DNA of 64,000 nucleotides from Rhodospirillales bacterium (GTDB lineage Bacteria; Pseudomonadota; Alphaproteobacteria; Reyranellales; Reyranellaceae), in NCBI GenBank assembly GCA_016699855.1, contig CP064988.1:1640501-1704500 (forward strand), read 5' to 3'. Shown here one piece after another: positions 54,190 to 61,245 of the stretch. The position numbers were made by a program, and so were the translations under genes. Below the pieces are notes generated by a model. It had not been told where the DNA came from. It ran no database searches and saw only the letters and a program-made list of their open reading frames with translations. The number at the start of each line of letters is the position of its first letter. Positions within the stretch are counted from its first letter, which is position 1.

Positions 54190-55569
54190 GTGACCGAAGC
54201 AGCGAGCGCCGCGACGCCGACCGGACCAGCAGACGTGACCGCCGCTCTGGCCGCGAAGGCCGCCGGACTGCGCTACCAGCACCTCTCGCCGGAAGCCCGC
54301 ACGGTGGCCAAGCAATGCGTGCTCGATTTCCTCGGCGTCTCGATCTCGGGCATGGACGAGCCGCTGACCGGTATCCTCAGCGAGGTCGCGGGCGAGGACG
54401 GCGGTAGCGCGCGCTCGACGGTGATCGGCCGCGGCGAGCATGTCGGCATCGCGACGGCGGCGCTGATCAACGGCGCCATGGGCCACGCGCTCGACTACGA
54501 CGACGTGCATCTCGGCATGGGCGGTCACCCCACCGTCCCCGTGGCGCCGGCGGTGCTGGCGCTGGCCGAGGCCCGCGGCCTGTCCGGGCGCGACGTCGTC
54601 ACCGCGTTCGTGGCCGGGCTCGAGACGGAGTGCCGCATCGGCCGCCTGGTCGGCCCCAGCCACTACGCGGCGGGCTGGCACAACACCGGCACGATCGGCG
54701 CGTTCGGCGCTGCGGCGGCCTGCGCCAATCTGCTGGGCCTCGACGCCGAGCGCACGCGCCACGCGCTGGGCATCGCCGGCACCCAGGCGGCCGGGCTGAA
54801 GAGCGTGTTCGGCACGATGTGCAAGCCGCTGCACGCCGGCAAGGCGGCGCAGAACGGCGTGCAGGCGGCGCGCTGGGCGGCCAAGGGCTTCACCTCGCAC
54901 CCCTCGATCCTCGACGTCCCGCAGGGTTTCCTCGCGACGCAGTCGACGACGCCGCGGCCGGCCGAGGCGCTGGCCGAGCCGGAGGGCGGCTTCCACATCC
55001 CCGCGACGCTCTTCAAGTACCACGCCGCCTGCTACCTGACGCATTCCAGCATCGAGGCGGTGCGGACGCTGAAGGAGCGCTTCAAGCTGACGGGCGAGGA
55101 GGTCGAGCGCGTCACGCTACGGATCGACGAGGGCCATCTGAAGGTCTGCGGAATCCCCGAGCCGCGCACGGGTCTGGAGATCAAGTTCTCGCTGCGCTTC
55201 ACGGCGGCGATGGCATTGGCCGGCCGCGACACCGCCAACGACAGCGTCTACACCGACGAGCTCGCGAACGATCCGGCGCTGGCGGCGCTGCGCGACAAGG
55301 TCGCGATCGAGACGCGCCGCCACGACCGCCACAGCGCCGCCGAGGTGGTGATGCGCCTGCGCGACGGCCGCGAGGTCAGCGAGACCACCGACGTCGGCGA
55401 GCCGATGGCCGACCTCGACGCGCAATGGCACAAGCTGGCCGCGAAGTTCCGCGCGCTGGTGGCGCCGGTGCTGGGCGCCGAGCGCACCGAGCGGCTGGTC
55501 GCGGCCTGCCGCGACCTCGACTCGGTCGAGGACCTCGGCGCGTTCATGGCGATGACGACGCGGCACTGA
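54190..55569 (+). CDS. MmgE/PrpD family protein
   Basis: This 459-residue protein belongs to the family that includes 2-methylcitrate dehydratase and cis-aconitate decarboxylase. Signatures are NGAMGHALDYDDVHLGMGGHPTVP, GLETECRIGRLVGPSHYAAGWHNTGTIG and KPLHAGKAAQNGVQAA. The GTG at 54190 is preferred, with GGAG ten bases upstream; the longer frame from 54112 adds an unsupported Pro/Arg segment. No prpB or prpC neighbour is present, so propionate catabolism is not indicated. The substrate is likely a carboxylic acid of another pathway. Confidence 0.92.
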   Translation: MTEAASAATPTGPADVTAALAAKAAGLRYQHLSPEARTVAKQCVLDFLGVSISGMDEPLTGILSEVAGEDGGSARSTVIGRGEHVGIATAALINGAMGHALDYDDVHLGMGGHPTVPVAPAVLALAEARGLSGRDVVTAFVAGLETECRIGRLVGPSHYAAGWHNTGTIGAFGAAAACANLLGLDAERTRHALGIAGTQAAGLKSVFGTMCKPLHAGKAAQNGVQAARWAAKGFTSHPSILDVPQGFLATQSTTPRPAEALAEPEGGFHIPATLFKYHAACYLTHSSIEAVRTLKERFKLTGEEVERVTLRIDEGHLKVCGIPEPRTGLEIKFSLRFTAAMALAGRDTANDSVYTDELANDPALAALRDKVAIETRRHDRHSAAEVVMRLRDGREVSETTDVGEPMADLDAQWHKLAAKFRALVAPVLGAERTERLVAACRDLDSVEDLGAFMAMTTRH

Positions 55570-55639
55570 TCGCCACGCGGAAATCGCCGGGCGCGGGCGG
55601 CTCGACGCGCGCCACCGCCGGCGCCATCATCGCGCGCCG

Positions 55640-56365
55640 ATGACGACGCCCAGCCCCCGCACCTTCGTCTGCCTGCCCGGCGCCTGGATGGGCGGCTGGA
55701 CGTGGCAGTTCGTCGCCGCGCGGCTGCGCGCCGCCGGCCACGCCGTCCACACGCCGACGTTCCGTGGCGTCGGCGAGCGCGCCGCGGAGCTCGGGCCGGA
55801 TATCAGCAACGACACCTGCGTCGAGGATACCCTGGCCTGCCTCGCCGACAGCGACCTGCGCGACGTCGTGCTGGTCGGCCACAGCTTCGGCAGCCTGATC
55901 GCGCAGATGGCGGTCGACCGCGATCCGTCGCGGGTGGCGCATCTCGTGATCCTCGACGGCGGCATCGCGCGCGACGGCCAGTCGATCTTCGGCCGCATCC
56001 CCGAGCGCATCGCCGCCAAGCGCCGGACGCTGGCCTACGAGGTCGGCGGCGTGAAGGTGCTGCCCTTCGCGCCGGTCGGTAGCCTGATCATCGACGATCC
56101 GGCGCTGGCGGCGTGGACGCACGAGCGGCTCACGCCGCATCCGCTGCGCTGCTACACCGAGCCCGTGCGCATCGCCAACGGACCCGGCAACGGCCTGCCG
56201 ATGACCTACATCGCCTGCGTCAAGCCGCGCTATCCGGTCTCCGCCGGCAACCACGAGCGGGCGCAGGCCATGCCCGGCGTGCGGTTCCGCGCGATCGAGG
56301 CCGGCCACAACTGCGTCATCTCGGCGCCCGGCCTCGTCGCCGACGAGCTCCTCGCGGTGCCATGA
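55640..56365 (+). CDS. Alpha/beta hydrolase (EstC-like)
   Basis: This 241-residue hydrolase has an oxyanion-hole strand LPGAWMGGWTW, nucleophile motif GHSFGS and C-terminal catalytic His in EAGHNCVISAPG. It matches the small pyrethroid-hydrolase/methylesterase-like group that opens F-V-C-L-P-G-A-W. It probably cleaves an ester. It follows the MmgE/PrpD gene by 70 bp on the same strand and precedes the broken gene at 56373 by seven bases, so the three may be one transcript. Confidence 0.9.
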   Translation: MTTPSPRTFVCLPGAWMGGWTWQFVAARLRAAGHAVHTPTFRGVGERAAELGPDISNDTCVEDTLACLADSDLRDVVLVGHSFGSLIAQMAVDRDPSRVAHLVILDGGIARDGQSIFGRIPERIAAKRRTLAYEVGGVKVLPFAPVGSLIIDDPALAAWTHERLTPHPLRCYTEPVRIANGPGNGLPMTYIACVKPRYPVSAGNHERAQAMPGVRFRAIEAGHNCVISAPGLVADELLAVP

Positions 56366-56372
56366 GGCCGGT

Positions 56373-56747
56373 ATGACGGCGCGGCTCATGATCCTCGTCG
56401 CCGGCCCCTGACGCTCCGGCACCCGCGGCGATCCCGACCTCATCCAGCGCACTCTCGACGCCATGGAGGAGACCGCGCCGCGCGTCTTCCGCCTCGGCCA
56501 TCTGCCGGCGCCGGGCGAGCGGTTCGCGCTGCCGCCGCTGGAACGCGCCGGCTCGACGCGGATCGGCGACGCGGTGTTCGACCAGATATTCCACCCCGTG
56601 GCCCGCGAGCGGATCGGCAAGTGCGACACCGTCCTGCGCATCGACGGTCCGTCCGCCGGCGCCGACGACATGGTCGCCACCGCGCGCCGACTGGGCAAAG
56701 CCGTGTTCACGGAACTCGCCGAAATTCCGCTCAGCGCGCGTTCGTAG
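56373..56747 (+). pseudogene. Nucleoside-deoxyribosyltransferase-like gene with in-frame TGA
   Basis: The frame opens at ATG 56373 with MTARLMILVAGP, meets TGA at 56409-56411 (codon 13), and continues in the same frame as RSGTRGDPDLIQRTLDAM, then FRLGHLPAPGERFALPPL and SAGADDMVATARRLGKAVF, to the stop at 56747. The joined product, about 124 residues, resembles small DUF4406/nucleoside 2-deoxyribosyltransferase-like proteins that share an AGP-x-RSGT opening; that position is normally Tyr. One nonsense change, a sequence error or stop-codon readthrough could explain it. A shorter start at ATG 56463 would lose the phosphate-binding opening. Confidence 0.75.
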
Positions 56748-56788
56748 GACGACGTCCGGCCGACCGAACGCGAACGCAGGTCGCGCGT

Positions 56789-56865
56789 CCATCTGTCATC
56801 CCGAGCGTAGCGAGGGATCTAGGCGCCTCCCCTGGATCCCTCGCTACGCTCGGGATGACAGATGG
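56789..56865. repeat. Palindromic intergenic repeat, copy 2
   Basis: Arms at 56789-56823 and 56831-56865 (35 bases each, one G-T wobble) flank a 7-base loop, the same geometry as copy 1 at 27095-27171. Relative to copy 1, several stem positions differ on both arms so that pairing is kept. It lies between the broken deoxyribosyltransferase-like gene and the 3' end of the SDR gene, and could also terminate transcription from either side. Confidence 0.92.
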
Positions 56866-56906
56866 GGCGATGCGGCGTCGCGCACGGCGCCTCCAGTGAT
56901 CGCGTC

Positions 56907-57650
56907 CTAGAAGCTCTCCTTGTACGGCCGCAGGTCGACCTCCTGGGTCCAGGCGCTGCGGTGCTGGCCATGGATGTGCCAATAGGTGTCGGCGATCGCG
57001 TCGACGTCGAGCAGCCCGTCCGGTCCGGCCTGCTCGCGGCGCGCCGGCATGCGCGAGATCAGCCGTTCGCCGTCGATGCCGCCGTCGACCACGACGTGGG
57101 CCACATGGATGCCGGCCGGGCCGAACTCACGCGCCATGGACTGGGCGATGCCGCGCAGGCCCATCTTTGCCGCCGCGAAGGCCGCGAAGCGTGCGCGCCC
57201 GCGCAGACTGGCGCTGGCGCCGGTGAAGATCACCGTGCCGCGGCCCAGGGGCGCGAAGCGGCGCGCCGCCTCGCGCGCGAACACGAAGCCGGCGAAGCAC
57301 CCCAGCCGCCACAGCGACTCGAAATCCGCGACGCTGAACTCGCGCAGATCGCCCGACATGTTGTTGCCGACGTTGAACACCGCGACCTCGGCCGGCGCGC
57401 CCTCGGCGTCGTCGGCCATCGCGCGGTCGAACAGCGCCGCCACGTCGGCCTCGCTGGTCGCGTCGGCGACGACGGACGCGGCCGAGCCGCCGGCGGCGCG
57501 GATCGACGCCGCGACCTTGTCGACCTTGGCCGCCGTGCGGCCGGCCACGATCACGTGGTAGCCCTCGCGCGCGAACCGCCGACCCACCGCCGCGCCCACG
57601 CCGCGTTCCGCCCCGACCCCGAGGACCAACGCCTTCTTCGCCTTCGCCAT
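56907..57650 (-). CDS. SDR-family protein lacking the catalytic Tyr
   Basis: This 247-residue Rossmann protein opens with ALVLGVGAERGVGAAVG, a G-rich cofactor motif, and has VFNVGNN in place of NNAG. The catalytic Ser region (FTGASASLRG) and Lys162 remain, but the YxxxK motif reads Phe158-A-A-A-Lys162. Atypical SDRs of this kind are known and may have altered or no dehydrogenase activity. The start at 57650 (MAKAKKALVLG) fits the fold; the longer frame in the same phase reads antisense through the thioesterase gene and is rejected. Confidence 0.88.
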   Translation of the reverse strand: MAKAKKALVLGVGAERGVGAAVGRRFAREGYHVIVAGRTAAKVDKVAASIRAAGGSAASVVADATSEADVAALFDRAMADDAEGAPAEVAVFNVGNNMSGDLREFSVADFESLWRLGCFAGFVFAREAARRFAPLGRGTVIFTGASASLRGRARFAAFAAAKMGLRGIAQSMAREFGPAGIHVAHVVVDGGIDGERLISRMPARREQAGPDGLLDVDAIADTYWHIHGQHRSAWTQEVDLRPYKESF

Positions 57651-57773
57651 TTCCCGCCTCCTGTTCCGCGGCGGCATCCTGCGCGCCGCCGCGCCCGGTA
57701 CCAACCGCATCCTCCTCATGGGGCCATCAGCGCGGCTTGCGCGAAGCGCGCCGCGTTCTGTAGGGTCCGCGCC

Positions 57774-58286
57774 ATGACGGACCTGCCCTATCCGATCGAG
57801 GAACTCGATCTCGCCGCCCCGCTCGACCGGCACCGCGACGTGGTGAAGCCGGAATGGATCGACTGGAACGGCCACATGAACGTCGGCTACTACATCGTGG
57901 CCTTCGACAAGGCGACCGACACGCTGTGCAAGCAGCTCGGGGTCGGCTTCGAGTACACGCGCGACAAGATCGGCATGACGTTCGTGCTGGAGGCGCACGC
58001 CACCTACGACCAGGAGGTCAAGGAGGGTGATCCGCTGCGCATCACGACGCAGATCCTCGGCCACGACGCGAAGAAGGTGCACTACTTCCACACCATGTAC
58101 CACGCCACCGAGGGCTTCGTGGCCGCGACCAACGAGCTGATCCTGATGAACATCGACTACGCCACGCGCCGCTCGGCGCCGTGGCCGGCCGAAGCGGCCC
58201 GCCGCCTCGATCTCATGGCGGCGGCCCACGCGACGCTGCCGGCGCCGGAGAAAGCCGGCCGTGTGATCGGGCTGCGCCGGAAATGA
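57774..58286 (+). CDS. 4HBT-type thioesterase, tandem copy 1
   Basis: This 170-residue hot-dog thioesterase has the motif WIDWNGHMNVGYYIVAFDKATD, where the Asp-x-Asn-x-His core is typical of betainyl-CoA thioesterases and the thioesterase domain fused to carnitine dehydrogenases. It is followed by an ATGA-overlapping paralogue with the same motif. Hydrolysis of a small acyl-CoA is expected; a link to carnitine or betaine breakdown is possible, but no carnitine dehydrogenase is seen here. It is divergent from the SDR gene across 123 bp. Confidence 0.9.
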   Translation: MTDLPYPIEELDLAAPLDRHRDVVKPEWIDWNGHMNVGYYIVAFDKATDTLCKQLGVGFEYTRDKIGMTFVLEAHATYDQEVKEGDPLRITTQILGHDAKKVHYFHTMYHATEGFVAATNELILMNIDYATRRSAPWPAEAARRLDLMAAAHATLPAPEKAGRVIGLRRK

Positions 58287-58846
58287 CCGCGACCGCCACG
58301 CCGCGCGCCGTCCGCCCGGCCGTGCCGGAGCCGATCGCGCTCCTGCCGTACGAGCTGCCCGAGCTCGACACGAGGGCGCCGCTCGACCTGCACCGCGCCA
58401 CCGTGCCGCCGGAGTGGGTCGACTGGAACGGCCACATGAACATGTCGCGCTACCTCGAGGCGTTCGATTTCGCCTCCGGCGCGTTCACGACGCAGATCGG
58501 CATGGGCCGCCGCTACGTCGGCAACAAGCTGGGCATGACCTTCGTGCTGGAGGCGCACATCACCTACGACCGCGAGGTCAAGGGCGGCGACGACCTGCGC
58601 TTCACGACGCAGCTGCTCGACCACGATTCCAAGCGCCTGCACCTCTTCCACCAGATGTACCACGCGCAGCAGGGCTTCCTCGCGGCGACCTGCGAGCTGA
58701 TGATCATGCATATCGACCATGCCACGCGCCGGCCGGGTCCGTTCCCCGCGCAGACGCGGGAGCGTCTGGCGCTGATGGCGGCGACGCACGGCGGGCTGCC
58801 GCGGCCGGCCAAGTCCGGCCGGCTGATCGGCATACCGAAGCGCTGA
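58283..58846 (+). CDS. 4HBT-type thioesterase, tandem copy 2
   Basis: This 187-residue paralogue of the preceding product has a 25-residue N-terminal extension and the core motif WVDWNGHMNMSRYLEAFDFASG. Shared stretches include KLGMTFVLEAHITYDREVK and FHQMYHA. The start overlaps the upstream stop (ATGA), so the pair is translationally coupled and may form a heteromer. Substrate differences cannot be read from sequence. Both keep the Asp and His of the active loop. Confidence 0.9.
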   Translation: MTATATPRAVRPAVPEPIALLPYELPELDTRAPLDLHRATVPPEWVDWNGHMNMSRYLEAFDFASGAFTTQIGMGRRYVGNKLGMTFVLEAHITYDREVKGGDDLRFTTQLLDHDSKRLHLFHQMYHAQQGFLAATCELMIMHIDHATRRPGPFPAQTRERLALMAATHGGLPRPAKSGRLIGIPKR

Positions 58847-58876
58847 ACGCCGGCCGGCGGTGCTACACTCGCCGCC

Positions 58877-59695
58877 ATGTCAGAGGCCAATCTCGTCGCC
58901 CGCACCGGGGCCGCCCCGCCGACCGTCGAGACCCTGGCGCGCGACCTCGCCGCGCTGGGCGTGGCGCCGGGCGACGTGCTGCTGGTGCATTGCGCGCTGT
59001 CTTCGCTGGGCTGGGTGGTCGGCGGCGCGCCGGCGGTGGTGGCGGCGGTGACCCGCGCCGTCGGCCCCGACGGCACGATCGCGATGCCGACCCAGAGCGG
59101 CCACCTCACCGACCCCGCCGAGTGGCAGGCGCCGCCGGTGCCGCGCGAATGGCTGCCGGTGATCCGCGCCAACATGCCGGCGTTCGATCCGGCGACGACG
59201 CCGACCCGGCGCATGGGCGTCGTCGCCGAGAATTTCCGCACCCACCCCGGCGCGCTGCGCAGCCGCCACCCGCACGTGTCGTTCGCCGCCCGCGGCCCGC
59301 GCGCCGCCGAGATCACCTCCGGCCACGGCTACGACGACGGCATGGGCGAGAACTCGCCGCTGGCGCGGCTCTACGATCTCGACGCCTCCGTGCTGCTGCT
59401 GGGCGTCGGGCACGCCCGCAACACCTCGCTGCACCTCGCCGAGCACCGCGCCGCCTGGCCGTCGAAGGAGCGCAGGACGGTCGCCGGGCCCATACTCGTC
59501 GACGGACGCCGCCAGTGGGCGACGTTCTCCGACATCGATTTCGACGACGGCGATTTCGACGACATCGGCCACGCCTACGAGATCGCGACCGGCGCGGTCG
59601 CGGTCGGACCCGTCGGCCGCGCCACCGCGCGGCTGATGCGCCAGCGCCCGCTGGTCGATTTCGCCGCCCGCTGGATGGCCGCGAACCGGCGATAG
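58877..59695 (+). CDS. AAC(3)-family N-acetyltransferase
   Basis: This 272-residue protein of the antibiotic_NAT fold includes LLVHCALSSLGWVVGGAPAVV, the acyl-CoA-binding TIAMPTQSGHLTDPAEW, TRRMGVVAENFRTHPGALRS and LLLGVGHARNTSLHLAEHRA. This covers the usual aminoglycoside 3-N-acetyltransferase motifs, including catalytic His/Glu candidates. Chromosomal relatives such as YokD are not always resistance enzymes, and no mobile element is near, so a native acyl-transfer role is as likely as aminoglycoside modification. It follows the thioesterases by 30 bp. Confidence 0.88.
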   Translation: MSEANLVARTGAAPPTVETLARDLAALGVAPGDVLLVHCALSSLGWVVGGAPAVVAAVTRAVGPDGTIAMPTQSGHLTDPAEWQAPPVPREWLPVIRANMPAFDPATTPTRRMGVVAENFRTHPGALRSRHPHVSFAARGPRAAEITSGHGYDDGMGENSPLARLYDLDASVLLLGVGHARNTSLHLAEHRAAWPSKERRTVAGPILVDGRRQWATFSDIDFDDGDFDDIGHAYEIATGAVAVGPVGRATARLMRQRPLVDFAARWMAANRR

Positions 59696-59713
59696 GCCCG
59701 CACGGCGCCCGCC

Positions 59714-60490
59714 TCAGCGGCCCTTGAACACCGGATTGCGCTTCTCCGCGAAGGCCAGCATCGCCTCGCGCGAGTCCTCCGTCGTGCCCAGCTCGGCGGT
59801 CATGTTCTGCTCGAAGCGATAGCCGTCGCGCAGCGTGGTGAACTCGATCGTGTTCAGCGAGTGCTTGGCGTACTTCATCGCCACGGGGCTCTTGCCGGCG
59901 ATCTGGCGCGCGAACTCCATCGCGGTGTCCATCAGCTTGTCGAGCGGCACGCAGGCCTCGACCACGCCCAGCCGGTAGCACTCCGCCGCCGGCACGCGGT
60001 AGCCCGTGAACATCATGCGCCGCACCAGCGAGTGCCGGCCGAACAGGCGCATGGCGTGGCGGCCGCCGCCCATCAGGCCGACGTCGATCTCCGGCAATCC
60101 GATCGCGGCGTTCTCGGCGGCGACGAGGATGTCGCAGGACGCGGCCACCGCGAGGCCGGCGCCCAGCGCCACGCCGTTGATGGCCCCGATCACCGGCTTT
60201 CGGCATTCGACGATGCTGTGGAAGCACTCCCGGGCGCGGCGGTTGTGGCCCCATTGCTCGCCCGGACCGCGCACCTGGCCGGCTCGGCCCTTGATGTCGG
60301 CGCCGGCCGAGAACGTCTTGCCGGCGCCCGTCAGCACGGCCACGCGGATGTCGTCGCGGTCGCTGATCTCGTCGAACACCGAGATCATGTCCTCGTGGAA
60401 CTGCCGGTTCTGGGCGTTGACCGGCGGGTTGTCCATCGTCACGACGGCGATGAAACCGGACACATCGAGCTTCACGGTCGCGCGTTCCAT
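59714..60490 (-). CDS. Enoyl-CoA hydratase/isomerase family protein
   Basis: This 258-residue crotonase-fold protein has an oxyanion-hole motif FSAGADIKGRAGQ and the second NGVALGAGLAVAASCDILVA, with the Glu-bearing loop AIGLPEIDVGLMGGGRHAM. It likely hydrates enoyl-CoA or performs another crotonase reaction. GGAGGAACACC precedes ATG 60490. It lies 38 bp downstream of a GNAT gene on the same strand and convergent with the AAC(3)-family gene. A pathway assignment is not possible from neighbours. Confidence 0.92.
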   Translation of the reverse strand: MERATVKLDVSGFIAVVTMDNPPVNAQNRQFHEDMISVFDEISDRDDIRVAVLTGAGKTFSAGADIKGRAGQVRGPGEQWGHNRRARECFHSIVECRKPVIGAINGVALGAGLAVAASCDILVAAENAAIGLPEIDVGLMGGGRHAMRLFGRHSLVRRMMFTGYRVPAAECYRLGVVEACVPLDKLMDTAMEFARQIAGKSPVAMKYAKHSLNTIEFTTLRDGYRFEQNMTAELGTTEDSREAMLAFAEKRNPVFKGR

Positions 60491-60528
60491 GGGGTGTTCC
60501 TCCTCTATCGTCGCGGGCGGCGTCTTGC

Positions 60529-61008
60529 TCAGTCGGCGGCGAGGCGCGCCAGCGCCTCGCCGCGCACGCGGTACGGCAGCCACGTGTCGATATGGGCGCA
60601 GCCCAGGGTCTCGTAGAAGCGCCGCGCCGGATTCCAGTGCAGCACGTTGAGGTCGATGCGGCCGTAGCCCTCGCGCGCGCATTCCCGCGCCAGCGCCGCC
60701 ATCAGCGCGCGTCCGACGCCGGCGGCGCGGACGTCGGTCTCGACCCAGATGTCCTCGAGGAACACGCCGCGGCGCGCCTCCCAGACGGAGTAGTTGAAGG
60801 TGTAGAGCGCGAAGCCGACCGGCCGCCCGTCGAGCTCGGCGATCAGCGCGCGGAACTTGGCGTCCGGCCCGAAGCCGTCGCGCGCGAGGATCTCCGGCGT
60901 CGCCTTCACCGCGTCGGGCTCGCCCTCGAACGTCGCCAGCGCGACGGAGAAGCGGTGGATCGTGCCGGCGTCGCCGGCGACGGCGGCGCGGACGGTGACG
61001 TTGGACAT
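60529..61008 (-). CDS. GNAT N-acetyltransferase
   Basis: This 159-residue protein has the Gcn5-related fold. Motif A, VFLEDIWVETDVRAAGVGRALMAALA, includes the acetyl-CoA phosphate loop V-x-x-x-x-R-x-x-G-[VI]-G-[RK]-A. Motif B, LNVLHWNPARRFYETLGC, closes the site. It resembles SAT1-like diamine or thialysine acetyltransferases, whose start T-V-R-A-A-x-x-x-D is similar. The acceptor is probably a small amine. It sits between DUF2783 and the enoyl-CoA hydratase gene. Confidence 0.9.
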   Translation of the reverse strand: MSNVTVRAAVAGDAGTIHRFSVALATFEGEPDAVKATPEILARDGFGPDAKFRALIAELDGRPVGFALYTFNYSVWEARRGVFLEDIWVETDVRAAGVGRALMAALARECAREGYGRIDLNVLHWNPARRFYETLGCAHIDTWLPYRVRGEALARLAAD

Positions 61009-61019
61009 GTTGCGCCTCG

Positions 61020-61244
61020 CTATGTCGATCGGCCGGCGGCGAGACCGCGCCCCGCGTCGCGGCGCGCGAGGTCGACGGCCTCGCGGATCGCGGCCTCGTC
61101 GCCGACATGGTTGGCCAGCAGCAGGATCAGCTTCGCCTGGAAGGCGCGCGCGCCGGCGTCGTCGAGGTCCTTGTGGGCGTCGACGATCAGGTTGTAGACG
61201 TCGTCCGGCCGGGCGAGGTTGAGGTCGGTCTTCAGCGCCGCCAT
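61020..61244 (-). CDS. DUF2783 protein
   Basis: This 74-residue protein begins MAALKTDLNLARPDDVYNLIVDAH and continues AFQAKLILLLANHVGDEAAI, the pattern of DUF2783. These short helical proteins are regularly encoded directly after aromatic-ring FAD monooxygenases, as here, with one base between the genes. Function is not known; a partner or stability factor for the monooxygenase is the natural guess. Confidence 0.85.
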   Translation of the reverse strand: MAALKTDLNLARPDDVYNLIVDAHKDLDDAGARAFQAKLILLLANHVGDEAAIREAVDLARRDAGRGLAAGRST

Positions 61245-61245
61245 G

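Noticed and set aside
56409..56411. Selenocysteine recoding of the in-frame TGA
   Set aside because: The following sequence shows no convincing SECIS-like hairpin by eye, the family has no known selenoprotein members, and no sel genes are in the window.
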